Shown here: positions 28,504 to 38,604 of the stretch, piece after piece
Layout: each line of letters begins with the position of its first letter
How positions within the stretch are numbered: position 1 is the stretch's first letter
NCBI RefSeq assembly: GCF_030161575.1
Contig: NZ_BSUL01000001.1
Location: 1,240,001-1,304,000 of the forward strand
Direction of reading: 5' to 3'
DNA length: 64,000 nucleotides
From: Arenivirga flava
Lineage (GTDB): Bacteria > Actinomycetota > Actinomycetes > Actinomycetales > Microbacteriaceae
Position numbers and translations under genes: made by a program
Notes under the pieces: model-generated
The model's input: only the letters and a program-made list of their open reading frames with translations
Databases searched by the model: none
What the model was told of the DNA's origin: nothing

Positions 28504-30963
28504 TCAGCCGCGCACGCCGCCCGCCGCCGTCCACGTCAGCGTTCCTCCCTGATACCGCGACGTGCAGGTACCGTTCGCGCAGACCTCGTTCGAGGTCGGC
28601 CAACCCAGTCTCGACCCCGGACCCCCAAGCTGCTGGTAACGAGCGTGGATGAGACTGTCCCCATTCGCGAAATACGTCGATCCGGCGGAGCTGTACGCAT
28701 AACCCCCTTGGAAACGCTGCGTGGACCCTCCGCCGCTTGCACTCGAGGGGATCGTCGCGCCCACAGGAACGCCGAGCGCCCCGTCCTCACCCCCGTAAGC
28801 GCTGTACGAGCGGAAGCGCTCCCCAGTGATGGAGTGAACGCCACTCGCCGCGGTCCATCCGAGTAGGCCGCCCGAGTAGCTCGTGCTGCAGCGCCCCCTC
28901 CGCATCGCTCGGGGCTCAGCGGCCAGCCCAGCTGTCCCGCCTCGGAACCCCAGTAAGCCCAGTGCTGATGGATCAGGCTGTCAGAGTAGGCGTAGGCCGA
29001 TCCCTGACTTGTCGCAGTCGCGATGCCGTTCCCGAACGTCTGCACGCGGCCTCCTCCGTTGGAGGCGCTCGTACGAGCATCGGCAGCCGGGGGCCGAGTT
29101 TGCCGCGGGGCCCACCGGCTTCGCGATAACGCTCATCGAGCGCTCCCAGTACGGCAACCGCTCCTGAGGCTCGCGTCCACACGATGCTGCCGGACTGATA
29201 ACGGGTCTCGCAGATGCCCGACGCGCAGTCCTCATCCGAAACAGGCCAGCCCAGCGAACCCGTTGCTCCCCCGAGGCTGGCGTAGCGGGCATGCACCATG
29301 CTCGCCGCGGTCGCGAAGAACGCGGATGCTCCACTCCGGGCGTAAATCGCCCCTCCACGCAGGGAGAGCACGGTACCGCCGCTAACTGCGCTCGGCGCGG
29401 CGAGCGGCAAGCCGAGTTCGCCACGCGGGCCGCCGCCACGCAGATAGGCGGCACCGGTCTCTCCCGAGAACGTCTGAACGCCTCGCGTGGACGACCATGT
29501 GATCACGCCCCTCTGGAACTCAGCGAAGCAGCCATCGTCGCGGCATTGCTCGAGGCCCGTCGGCCAACCGAGAGCACCCGCCCCGGCGCCGAGGCGATCG
29601 TATTCGCGCCCGATCAGACTGTCGGGGTTGAACCAGAAGCCAGGACCATTCCCCGCGGCGTGCACCCGACCCCCACTGAAACGCTGCACCCAGCCGCCTC
29701 CGTTGGCCGTCACCCATTCGGCCGGTCCCGTGGGGTGCCCGATCCTGCTACCCGGCCCACCCTGCGCGAGATACTCCGAGGCGCGCGTTCCAACGATGGA
29801 GTGCACACCGGTGGACGGGGTCCATCCGAGGACACCCCCGGTGAAGGAGACGGTGCACGAGGAGTTGTCCCGGGCGCATACCTCAGGTGTAATCGGCCAG
29901 CCGAGCGCTCCGTTCTGGCCACCGTACTGCGCCCAGTGCTGATAGTTGAGGCTGTTGTTCATGAGGTGCACCGCTCTGCCACCCACGACGTACACCTGCG
30001 CATTGCGGAAGGCTTGGTGCGCTCCCCCACCATTCACCGTATGGGAGACCTCGCCTCGCTCCGGGCCGCCGAGAACGCCCGCTGCGCCGCCGAGTGAACG
30101 CCAATAGCTAGCAATGGTCCCTCTGACCGCGACGGTGGGGCTTCCAAACCAGTCGGTGTAGTAGCTGAAGAAGTTCCGGTTCCCGTATGCAGAGCAGGTG
30201 TCTCCGTGGCCGTACTCGTTCGCCAGGGCAGCGGCGTTCGGCTGGTACGGGGTGTAGTAGTAGAGGTTCGCAGTCGCCTGGTTCTGGATGAAAACTCGGG
30301 ACAAACCGCAGGACGCGGTCGGGCTGAAGCGAACGTCGCGCCACCCCCGGGGGCGTAGGCGGTGAAATAGGGGCTGCCGTTGGAGTTCGTTGCGAACTGG
30401 TAGAGCTTGAACTGCCGCGCAGCGTTGAACACTTGGTTGTAGAAACCGAAGTATGCGGGGTTGCAACCTTGCGGGGTGTCGGGGCACATGTACCCCATGG
30501 CCCGGTCGACGGCTGCTCGGCTCGGATTCGAAGCCCGCACCAATCCCTGCTCCTTCTGCAGGGTTACTAGAATCACCTGGGGGTTGATGCCGCAGGCACG
30601 AGCGACTTTCGCAATGATGTCAGCTGCTGATTCACGACCGGCTCCAGCGTACTCCGAGCAGTAACGGTCGCCTGCGCGGGTGAAGGTGTCCTGCCGGAAG
30701 TTCTTCAGGCACAGGCTTCCGGATGGGCAGCTCGACACTTGCGAATCGAGAAATCGCTGCACCCCCGGCGCGTCCATGGTGGCGCTGTTGAAGAAGTTCT
30801 CATCGCTGATGATGTTGCCGGGGTCGAACGTACGGAGGTCAGCCGCGGCCGCTCTCCCCGATTTGCCCATGAAGCCGTCGAAGCTGGTGAATCCGACTGC
30901 AACGACCAACGTCGCCAGGAGGATCGCAAGCAGCCGGGTTCCCGAAACCGGTGCACGTCTCAT
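28504..30963 (-). CDS. Secreted lysozyme-like protein with about ten LGFP repeats (three frameshifts)
   Basis: About 820 residues when joined. Residues 1-42 are a signal peptide ending A-A-A-A-D. Residues ~45-250 form a lysozyme-like domain with L-Q-K-E-Q-G-L-V, whose glutamate is the likely catalytic acid, and three cysteine pairs. The rest is about ten LGFP-type repeats of ~50 residues, recognisable from G-A-L-G-W-P, G-S-L-G-W-P, G-Q-L-G-W-P, S-R-L-G-W-P with alternating G-G-V-L-G-W-T-P and V-H-S-I motifs. LGFP repeats in corynebacteria are thought to anchor proteins to the arabinogalactan layer. Frame breaks at C/G runs 30344-30353, 29089-29093 and 28894-28898, each repaired by one base. 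It lies 55 bp after the LPXTG gene, probably in one operon. Likely a wall-bound peptidoglycan hydrolase. Confidence 0.8.
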
Positions 30964-31018
30964 GGGCGAAGGCTACTAGGTCGCCTTCGTCGAGCGACAC
31001 CGCCACACTGGGCTCCGT

Positions 31019-32470
31019 TCATGCAACGGCCCGGCCATCCGAATGCTCTCGTCCTGGAAGGGCCGCGACCGCAGTATGCCCATCCCCCGTTCTCAGTGCT
31101 CCGAGCTCCGAGCTCCTGCGGACGGAGGCATGCCCCGCAAGACCGCCGAACGTGAGCAGTCCTCCGAGCAGTACAGCCGCCAGCGCCCACCGCAAAAACC
31201 CGAGGTCGGCTCCCGTCGCCGGCAACGCCGCAGTACTCGGGACCACCTCGAGCGGCACGAACACCTCGTGTGGCGCGCTTGCGAAGGCGTCGAAGTTCAC
31301 GCGGAGAGTCACCGTGCCTCGCAAGATCTCATTGGGCACGCGGAGATCGATGCGAGTGGTTCCATCCTCGCCGGCCTGCGCCCGCGAGACGAACTCACCA
31401 GTGTCGAGAAGCACGGCGCGCAGTTGCGCTCCGGCGGGCACGTCTCTCACCTCGATCGCGATCTGCTGTCCTGCCACGACTTCTCTGGCGTCGTTGCCCT
31501 CCACGCCGTCGATGAACGGGGAGAAGCGGAATGGCGTCAGGACGACGAAGTCCTCGATTCCGGGACCGTTTGAATTGACGGCTTGCACGGAAACTCGAAC
31601 GGGCAGCCCATTCTCCAGGCCTCCGATGCGGAGACGTCCCTCTGAAGTCCTCACGGATTGCTCCTCAACGAACTGTGGCGACGACCAGCGGACGAGGTAG
31701 TCGGTGACCTCACCAGCAGGATCGTCGACTCCGTGCCAGTCGATCTTGATCGCTCCATCATGCGCCGAGAAGCCAAAATTGCGAGGCTGCGACGGCGTCC
31801 CGGCGAAGGTGGTGGTCAGGGGTTGGCTCGGATCCCCGACTCCGAGGATGTTCACTCCAGCGACCCTGATCTCGTAACCGACGCCGCGTTTCAGACCGGT
31901 GAGCACGGCTTCCGTCGCCCGAGGTCCTGCCATTTGGTGAGCCATCCACGCGCCATCCGGCAACTCGCGCACCTGGATCTGCTGTCCCGAGAGCGGTCGC
32001 CCCCCATCGAACGGCGTGGTGAGCCAACGGATGGTGAGCGAATTCGCATCCCCGGCGATCGTCATGGGGCTGTACGTCATCATGGTCGGCACACGACCAG
32101 CTTCCAATCGCACGGATGCCGGGACCCCGGGGCCAGCCATCGTGGTCGGCACAACCGAGAGGTCGTACGCGAGGCTGTGGTCGAGATCCTCGAACCAAGC
32201 GACGTCACGCCCGATCTCCGCCGCCGCGATCCGGGCACCACCGGACACCGGTACAGCCCAGGCTTCGGCGCCTACGATCGTGGGGTCGTCGAGAACTCCC
32301 CAGCGCCGTTCGACCCGCTCGGGATTCGACACGCTGACGTTCGTGTTAGGAAACGGGCCCGGGAGGGCAACGGCGGGCGCCGCGGACGCCGGAGCGGCCA
32401 CGGCCATGATCTACCCGACCGCAGCGCCGACGATGACGGCCAGCACACGCTGGCCCAAGCGAGCTGACAT
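31019..32470 (-). CDS. LPXTG-anchored fibronectin type III protein with in-frame TAG in the signal peptide
   Basis: The mature part (about 440 residues) has at least two fibronectin type III-like domains: T-I-R-W-L-T-T-P-F-D-G-G, then R-N-F-G-F-S-A-H-D-G-A and V-T-D-Y-L-V-R-W-S-S. A beta domain and the sorting signal L-P-A-T-G-A-D follow, with a hydrophobic helix and a 30-residue tail that is unusually long for a sortase substrate. The natural start is the ATG at 32470, preceded by GATGGAGCTC. Its signal peptide reads M-S-A-R-L-G-Q-R-V-L-A-V-I-V-G-A-A-V-G, is interrupted by TAG (32411-32413), and resumes I-M-A-V-A-A-P-A-S-A-A. Either a point error or a true nonsense mutation; restart at ATG 32407 would leave a signal too short for export. 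First gene of a pair with the LGFP protein. Confidence 0.78.
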
Positions 32471-32489
32471 GAGCTCCATCTCCCAGTGC

Positions 32490-32532
32490 ACCGGTTCGAG
32501 CCTCGACCCCCCCGAGGCTGAGGCGAACCGGT
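32490..32532. promoter_or_regulatory. Hairpin in the leader of the LPXTG gene
   Basis: ACCGGTTCG-AGCCTCG pairs with CGAGGCT-GAGG-CGAACCGGT: two perfect stems (9 and 7 bp) with a 7-nt C-rich loop and a 4-nt bulge. It starts 20 bp upstream of the ATG on the minus strand, so it may affect translation or attenuate transcription. Confidence 0.4.
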
Positions 32533-32687
32533 CGATGCCCAAAATAGCGCCGGCAGGACGCTGGCACATCGATCTCGAGCGGTACGTCGCTGCGATGAGC
32601 TCTCCGACCAGGGATGGGCGCCGAGCGCATGAGGACATATCATCCGTTTTGTCGCCGTCGCCGACAGCTGACCGTGGCGTCGACAAT

Positions 32688-32725
32688 GCCCCTGCCATCA
32701 GCTTGTAGGCCTGCATGGCAGGGGC
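32688..32725. promoter_or_regulatory. Hairpin upstream of the GT4 gene
   Basis: GCCCCTGCCAT at 32688-32698 and its perfect complement at 32715-32725 with a 16-nt loop. It sits about 95 bp before the ATG at 32821. Attenuator, insulating terminator or operator are all possible. Confidence 0.4.
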
Positions 32726-32820
32726 TCCCCTTCAGAGTGACCATCCGCTCCCCCTGTCCCTCGCGGGCGATAGAGTCGAGAATCGCGCTGTCACGCGCGG
32801 AGAGAAGTCGGAGGAGGAGC

Positions 32821-33942
32821 ATGACGAACCTCCAAGTGGTGATCGATCCTGCCGTCGGCTCGGACCCGGGTGACATCGGTCGATACACCACGGAGTTGAC
32901 GAGCGAGCTCATCCGCTCGGCCCCCGATGAAGTAGGCGTCGAAGCGCTCGTCGCATCGGTTACCGCGCAGGAGTACGAGCAGCTGAACGAGGAGCTCCCT
33001 GGGTTGCTCGACGTGCGGAAGTCCGCATTCGACCGGGGCACGCTCCGTTCGATGTGGCGTCGCGGCCTGGGCGGGCCGACGCGCGGACTCATCCACGCGA
33101 CAGATGTCTTCGCGCCACTGCGCAAACGCAGCCGTGGCGACGACGACACGTCCCAGGTGGTCGTGACGGTCCCCGATGCGAGAGCGTGGACAGAGCCTGA
33201 TCTCCTGCCCAAGGGTGAAGCGTCAGCGCGGCGGTCGATGCTGAAGCGAGCGGAGCGGTACGCCGACGCCCTGATCGTGCCGAGCCATACCGTGGCCGAC
33301 CAGCTCAGCAACTTCGGTCGATTCGGCGACCGCGTGCGCGTGATCCCTCCGGGTGCCACCGCCTGGACCGTTCCACCCGCTGACGCTGCGAGCCGCGCCG
33401 AACGACTCGGACTTCCGAATCGCTTCGTCTTCGTCGACGAGGAAGCAGCGGGCCGTAATGGGCTGGCGACGCTCGTCAAGGCGATGAGTAGAACGGACGG
33501 GCCGACCGTCCCCCTCGTCGTGAATCGTCGAGGAGACCTCAACGACGTGATCAAGCGGGCCGGCTTGGACTCGACCCGTGTCGTGCAGCTGGACAGACCG
33601 ACGCCGGAGGACCTCGCGACCGTACTGTCTCGCGCCACGGTCTACGTGCAGCCCAGCCCTGTAACCGGTTTCGGGCTTCGCGCGCTCGACGCGCTCGCAG
33701 CCGGTGTGCCCGTCGTGCACTGCGACGATGCAGCACTCGAAGAATTGACTGCAGACGCGGCGCTCGTCATCGATCGCAAGGATGTCTCGGGATACACGGC
33801 GAGCCTGGCGCAGCACCTCGAGGCCCTTCTGGACGATGAGCAGACGCTGGCCCGTCTCCGGATCGCCGGCCAGGACCGTGCCCGCTGGTTCTCGTGGCGG
33901 GACGCCGCGGAGAAGGTTTGGCAGCTGCACGCTGACCTCTGA
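32821..33942 (+). CDS. Family 4 glycosyltransferase
   Basis: 373 residues, intact. Start ATG 32821 follows GGAGGAGGAGC, the best ribosome site in the window. The N-terminal half has D-I-G-R-Y-T-T-E-L (acceptor loop), then I-V-P-S-H-T-V-A-D-Q-L; the C-terminal half has V-Y-V-Q-P-S-P-V-T-G-F-G-L-R-A-L-D-A-L-A-A-G-V-P. The usual E-x7-E donor motif is partly replaced (T-G-F-G-L-R-A-L-D), so catalysis may be altered. It precedes an O-acetyltransferase gene in the same direction. Confidence 0.82.
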   Translation: MTNLQVVIDPAVGSDPGDIGRYTTELTSELIRSAPDEVGVEALVASVTAQEYEQLNEELPGLLDVRKSAFDRGTLRSMWRRGLGGPTRGLIHATDVFAPLRKRSRGDDDTSQVVVTVPDARAWTEPDLLPKGEASARRSMLKRAERYADALIVPSHTVADQLSNFGRFGDRVRVIPPGATAWTVPPADAASRAERLGLPNRFVFVDEEAAGRNGLATLVKAMSRTDGPTVPLVVNRRGDLNDVIKRAGLDSTRVVQLDRPTPEDLATVLSRATVYVQPSPVTGFGLRALDALAAGVPVVHCDDAALEELTADAALVIDRKDVSGYTASLAQHLEALLDDEQTLARLRIAGQDRARWFSWRDAAEKVWQLHADL

Positions 33943-34052
33943 GGGAACTCGCACGCCTCTCGGGTACAGTTCTCGACTTCCGGTTGGGGGCTACCGGGAG
34001 TCGGTTGCGTCGACAGCGCGGCCGCCATCGTGCAGAAAGAGGCCCGCCTGTC

Positions 34053-36145
34053 ATGTCGTTCGAAGTTCTCAGCAAGCGACGAGTGCTGCGGGAACGGGAA
34101 TCCGCATTCGAACGACGTGACGACGTCCAGGGCCTTCGGACTGTAGCCGCCCTCCTGGTCGCCGCTTACCATATTTGGACGCATCGGATCTCAGGCGCAG
34201 TCGATGTCTTTTTCGTGGTGTCCGCCTTCGTGATGACGCAGTCGCTGCTCCGCGAGATCCAGCGATCAGGCACTGTGAGCCTCGCCCGCTTCTACAGGAA
34301 CCTGCTCTTCCGCATGGCGCCTCTGGCCTGGGCTGTGATCGCGGGCACGATGCTAGCGGCGCTGCTCCTCCTGCCCATCACGCAGTGGAGCACGATCGGA
34401 GAGCAAGCCACTTCGGCCGCCCTGTTCCAGATCAACTATTTCCTGGGATTCGAGAGCATCGCGTACCTCGGCGAAGCAGCGAACTCGAGTTTGTTCCAGC
34501 ACTTCTGGGCGATGTCCGTGCAGGTGCAGTTCTACCTGGTCTTCCCGCTCTTCGGATGGCTGCTCGCAGCGGTGATCCGAGCCACACGAATCCCGCGCAC
34601 GCCGCTGCTGTTGTGCGCCTTCTCGGTCATCCTCGCCGCCTCGCTCACCTACGCGACGGCGTCGATCATCGAGAATCAAGCGTTCGCCTACTTCGACACC
34701 GGCGCACGGGCTTGGGAGTTCGCAGCCGGTGCCCTCGTCGCCATCGCGCTCCCCCACGTCAGGCTCCCTCGGAGCGCGAGGCTGGTTTTGGCTGCGACCG
34801 GCCTCGTCGTGCTCGTGTCCTTCGGCGCGTTCCTCGATGCAACGACCCTCTTTCCCGGGCCCGCAGCACTCGTGCCAGTGGTCGCGGCCGTCGCGATCCT
34901 CGTGGGAGGTGCTTCCGGCGCGACTCACGGAGCGAGCAAGCTGCTCGCCTCGCGCCCATTGGTGGCCGCCGCGGAGTACTCCTTCGGCTTCTATCTCTGG
35001 CATTGGCCGGTGCTCGTCATGCACCGCCAGCTCACCGAGCAGGAGCTGCTCGGGCCAGTCGACGGCCTGGGAGTGATCGCGATCAGCGCTGCGCTCGCCT
35101 ACCTGACGCATCGGCTGATCGAGGTACCGGTGCGCGGGGCAGCTCGGCAGGCCAAGACGCCACGAGAGTGGCGCAGGCCTATTGCGAGGCTCGCGGTCGT
35201 CGCGCTCGTCCCCTTCTGGCGATCGGAGGTACAAGGGCGTACGTGGACTGGATGCTCGCTTCCACGCCCGTCGATAATCCCGGCGCAGCGGTACTGACCG
35301 GTCCAGTTGCTTTGAGCCCGTTCGCAGAGGTGCAACCGCCGTTGGCGACGCTTGAGAACGGCCAGTGGGAGGAGTGGGGGCAGGATTGCATCCAGCGCCA
35401 CACGGAGAGCGGAGCCGAGTTCCGGGAGTGCAGCGCCGGTTCCCCCTCCGCTCCGCTGAACGTTGTGGCTCTGGGAGATTCGCACACCGAAAATTGGCTG
35501 ACCGCGTTCGCTCCTGCAATCGAGTCGGGCGCCATCAGGCTCACGAGCTGGTTCCGTGGAGCATGCCCGCTTTCGACGGCCGGCAGCGACAAGCTGGGGG
35601 CCGATCATCCTGATACGCCTGATTGCGAAGCAGTGAACCTCGAGCGCATTGCCCTCGCCATTGACATGAATCCGAACGTGGTCTTCACCACTGGCAATAT
35701 CGCGGACGCTGGGAGCCCTGAGCTCCGATTCACCGATGGGTTCATCGAAGCCGCGGAGCAGCTGTCACGGGCGGGGTTGCCCGTGGTCGCCATGCGCGAC
35801 ATCCCGCGACACGACGAGCGAGCGAGCATCTGCCTCGAAGAGAACGCCATGGATGGAGCGGCATGCTCTGTGCCCGTCGACGAAGTGCTCGCGAGCCTTG
35901 ACTTCAACACCTCCCTTCCAGAGGCCCTTTGGGAGAATCCGATGGTCACCGGCATGGATCTCACCGCACTGATCTGCTTCGACGGCACGTGCCCGCCGGT
36001 GATCGGCGGCATCCTCACCTACATCGACGACAATCATTTGACCAGGGCGTACATCGAAACGATGACCCCGTCGTTCATCGATGAGTTCAAGAACGCTCTT
36101 CACGCAGTCGGACAGCCCATCCCTCCCGCTCTGACCACCCCCTGA
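34053..36145 (+). CDS. OatA-like O-acetyltransferase: AT3 membrane domain plus SGNH domain (one frameshift)
   Basis: About 697 residues. The N-terminal ~370 residues are an acyltransferase-3 domain with ten or eleven helices: D-D-V-Q-G-L-R-T-V-A-A-L-L-V-A-A-Y-H near the start, F-F-V-V-S-A-F, R-F-Y-R-N-L-L-F-R. The C-terminal extracytoplasmic part is an SGNH hydrolase-like domain with the serine block V-A-L-G-D-S-H-T-E-N-W and the late D-D-N-H-L-T catalytic Asp-His pair. Such two-domain proteins move acetyl groups across the membrane onto peptidoglycan or wall polysaccharide. Start ATG 34053. The frame breaks at CCCC 35210-35213 between the domains; one base restores L-L-A-I-G-G-T-R. Target sugar is not predictable. 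Confidence 0.88.
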
Positions 36146-36246
36146 ACGTCCCTCGACTCCCAGGTGCTCCGCACCGCCACCCACGGCAGGCTGGGGAGCG
36201 GTCGGCAGCGGCGCCAGGTCGCTGCCCGGAGACGAGAGGAACGACC

Positions 36247-36719
36247 ATGCGCAAGCAGATCACCATCGCCGCCGCCGCGGCGCTCGCCCTCGCCGGCTTC
36301 ACCGCCGCGCCCGCAGTCGCGGCACCGGCTCCGGCGGCGACCGCCGCCATCGCGCAGGCGACCGACCTGCAGCAGGTGCGGGCGCTCATCCTGCAGCAGA
36401 CGAACCAGCAGCGCGCCGCGGCGGGCCTGCCCGCGCTGCAGGCATCCGCATCGCTCGACGCGTTCGCGCAGGACTGCACGCAGCGGCAGGCGGATGCGCG
36501 CAGCATCTTCCACTGCGACCCGCCGGCGGACTTCGGTCGCGCCTGGGCCGAGAACGTCGCGTTCGGGCAGAGTCCCGACCGCGTGGTCGCCGCGTGGATG
36601 GCCTCCCCGGGCACCGCGCGAACATCCTGAACCCGCGCTACACGCACCTCGGTGTCGGCTACGCGCTCGACGCCGACGGGCGCACGCACTTCACGCAGAA
36701 CTTCCAGCTGCCCCGCTGA
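36247..36719 (+). CDS. Secreted CAP/SCP-domain protein (one frameshift)
   Basis: About 157 residues. Signal peptide M-R-K-Q-I-T-I-A-A-A-A-A-L-A-L-A-G ending at A-V-A-A-P. The CAP domain has L-I-L-Q-Q-T-N-Q-Q-R-A-A-A-G-L-P-A-L, W-A-E-N-V-A-F-G and, after repairing CCCC 36605-36608 by one base, S-P-G-H-R-A-N-I-L-N followed by H-L-G-V-G-Y. Bacterial CAP proteins are extracellular, function mostly unknown. A GAGAGGAACGACC ribosome site precedes the ATG. It converges on the LCP gene 28 bp away. Confidence 0.87.
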
Positions 36720-36747
36720 CCAGCAGGGCGTCGGCGCCCGTCGTACC

Positions 36748-38093
36748 TCAGGGTGCGGCGGGTGTCGCCGTGAGGGCGTCGCGCACCAGCTGGTGCACCT
36801 GATCGAAGTCCGCATCCGTCGGGTCGATCAGCGGCGGCACGAGTTCGAGGGTGCCGCGCGGCTGGTCCCGGGCCTCGAGCAGCAGCGCCGCGAGCGTGCC
36901 GACGGCGCCCTGGGGCACGTCGGTGCGCACCAGGTTGCCCACGGCGGGCGCGATCGTGCCGAACGAGGTGAGCAGGGTCCACGGGTCCGCGGCCGCGATG
37001 AGCGCGTCCTGCACCTGACGCTGGCGAGCCATGCGGTCGTAGTCGCTCGTGCCGTACCGCACGCGAGCGTAGGTGAGCGCGCGAGCGCCGTCCATCGTCT
37101 GCGCGCCGGGCTCGAAGTAGTCGACGACGATCGGGTTGCCGCGCGAGTCCTGGTGGAACGCGACCGGGGTGCGGTTGGGCACCTCGATGGTCACCCCGCC
37201 GAGCGCGTTGATGAGCTGCTCGAAGCCGCCCATGTCGACGAGCGCGAAGTAGTGGATGGTGAGTCCCGTGGCGCCCTCGACCGCGTCCTTGGTCGCCTCG
37301 ATGCCGCTGTCCGAGCCGTTCGCCTCGGCGTCCGGGTAGAGGTCCTGGTCCCAGGTCATGACCCGGCTGTAGTAGGCGTTGATCTGGCAGGCGCTGCCGC
37401 AGGGGTTGTCCACGGTGACGAGCGGCGAGTCCGGCGCGAGCGGGATGCTGCTGAGGTCCCGCGGGATGCCGATGGTCGTGGTTGCGCCCGTCTCGGCGTC
37501 GATGCTCACGACGGAGATGCTGTCGGGGCGGAGCCCCTCGCGGTCGGCGCCGGCGTCCCCGCCCAGCAGCATGATGTTGTAGCGCCCGTCGGTCGGCGCC
37601 GTGATGAGGCCGGGCCGGAACTCGTCGGCGAGCAGCTTGCGCTGCGCGCTCAGGGAGCTGCCGGCCCACGCGAACGCCCCCGCCATGAGCGCCAGCACGG
37701 CGACGGATGCGACGACGACGGTGAAGCGCGGCCTCGCCGGCACGCGCACGAGCTTGACGAGGATGAGCGTGTTGAGCGCGAGCAGCGCCCAGACGAGCAG
37801 GATCGCGGCGAACACGACCTGCACGGCGAGCACCCCCACTCGGTGGTGAGCACCGTCAGCGGCACGGCCGGCACGAGCAGCAGCGACACGACGAGCAGCA
37901 CGACGAGCGCCCAGAACAGGAACGTCATGATCGCACCGAAGCGCCCGAAGCGCTTGCGGCCGGCCACGATCTGCGCCGAGCCGGGCAGCACGATGCCGAG
38001 CAGCACCAGCCACCAGGCGCGGCGGCCCATGAGCCGCGGCGACGCCAGGTCGGGGTAGCGCAGCGGCAGACCGGAGCGGCTGGCCGAGCTCAC
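36748..38093 (-). CDS. LytR-CpsA-Psr family glycopolymer ligase (one frameshift)
   Basis: About 448 residues. Three or four N-terminal hydrophobic helices ([14 protein letters not shown] is the first), unusual because most LCP proteins have one, then an extracytoplasmic LCP domain: [26 protein letters not shown] and R-M-A-R-Q-R-Q-V-Q. These bind pyrophosphoryl-polyprenyl glycans and transfer them to peptidoglycan. GTG start at 38093 overlaps the purE stop (GTGA). The frame breaks at CCCCC 37833-37837 between helices. Located downstream of purK-purE, an arrangement seen in other Microbacteriaceae. A candidate for attaching the galactan made at 14-21 kb. Confidence 0.9.
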
Positions 38094-38593
38094 AGCGAGC
38101 GCTGGAGCGCCGCGTTCTTCTGCGCGACGAGCTCCTCGAGGGAGGCGGCGTACTCGGCCAGCCTCGCGGTGAGCGCCGGGTCGCCGGCGGCGAGGATGCG
38201 CGCGGCCAGGAGCCCGGCGTTGCGCGCGCCGCCGATGGAGACGGTGGCGACGGGGATGCCCGCGGGCATCTGCACGATGGAGAGCAGCGAGTCCAGGCCG
38301 TCCAGCTTCGCGAGCGGCACCGGCACGCCGATGACGGGCAGCGTGGTGACGGAGGCGAGCATGCCCGGCAGGTGGGCCGCTCCCCCGGCGCCCGCGATGA
38401 CGACCTCGATGCCGCGACCCGCGGCCTCGGTGCCGAAGTCGATCATGCGGCGCGGCGTGCGGTGCGCGGAGACGACCTCGACCTCGAAGGGGATCTCGAA
38501 CTCGGTCAGGGCCTTCGCCGCCTCGCCCATCACGGGCCAGTCGGAGTCGGAGCCCATGACGACGGCCACGCGGGTCTGCTGCATACCGGTCAT
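38090..38593 (-). CDS. purE: N5-carboxyaminoimidazole ribonucleotide mutase
   Basis: Cytoplasmic purine biosynthesis enzyme that moves the carboxylate of N5-CAIR to C4. Motifs: [23 protein letters not shown], and [12 protein letters not shown] with the catalytic His. About 167 residues, normal for class I PurE. ATG 38593 is used; ATG 38584 (three codons later) is possible. It begins 11 bp after purK and overlaps the LCP start. Confidence 0.95.
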   Translation of the reverse strand: MTGMQQTRVAVVMGSDSDWPVMGEAAKALTEFEIPFEVEVVSAHRTPRRMIDFGTEAAGRGIEVVIAGAGGAAHLPGMLASVTTLPVIGVPVPLAKLDGLDSLLSIVQMPAGIPVATVSIGGARNAGLLAARILAAGDPALTARLAEYAASLEELVAQKNAALQRSL

Positions 38594-38604
38594 GATAGGC
38601 GCGC

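Larger units (their letters stand above)
32471..32820. other. 350-bp divergent regulatory gap
   Basis: No convincing gene. It separates the LPXTG gene from the divergent GT4 gene and contains two stable hairpins (32490-32532 and 32688-32725) listed separately. Confidence 0.6.

Noticed and set aside
32490-32532. GGTTCGAGCCT resembling a tRNA T-arm
   Set aside because: No acceptor stem, D-arm or anticodon arm can be formed around it. It is part of a simple hairpin.
32411-32716. Separate 101-codon minus-strand gene upstream of the LPXTG protein
   Set aside because: Only its last ~20 codons make sense, as the first half of the LPXTG protein's signal peptide; the rest has no gene-like composition.
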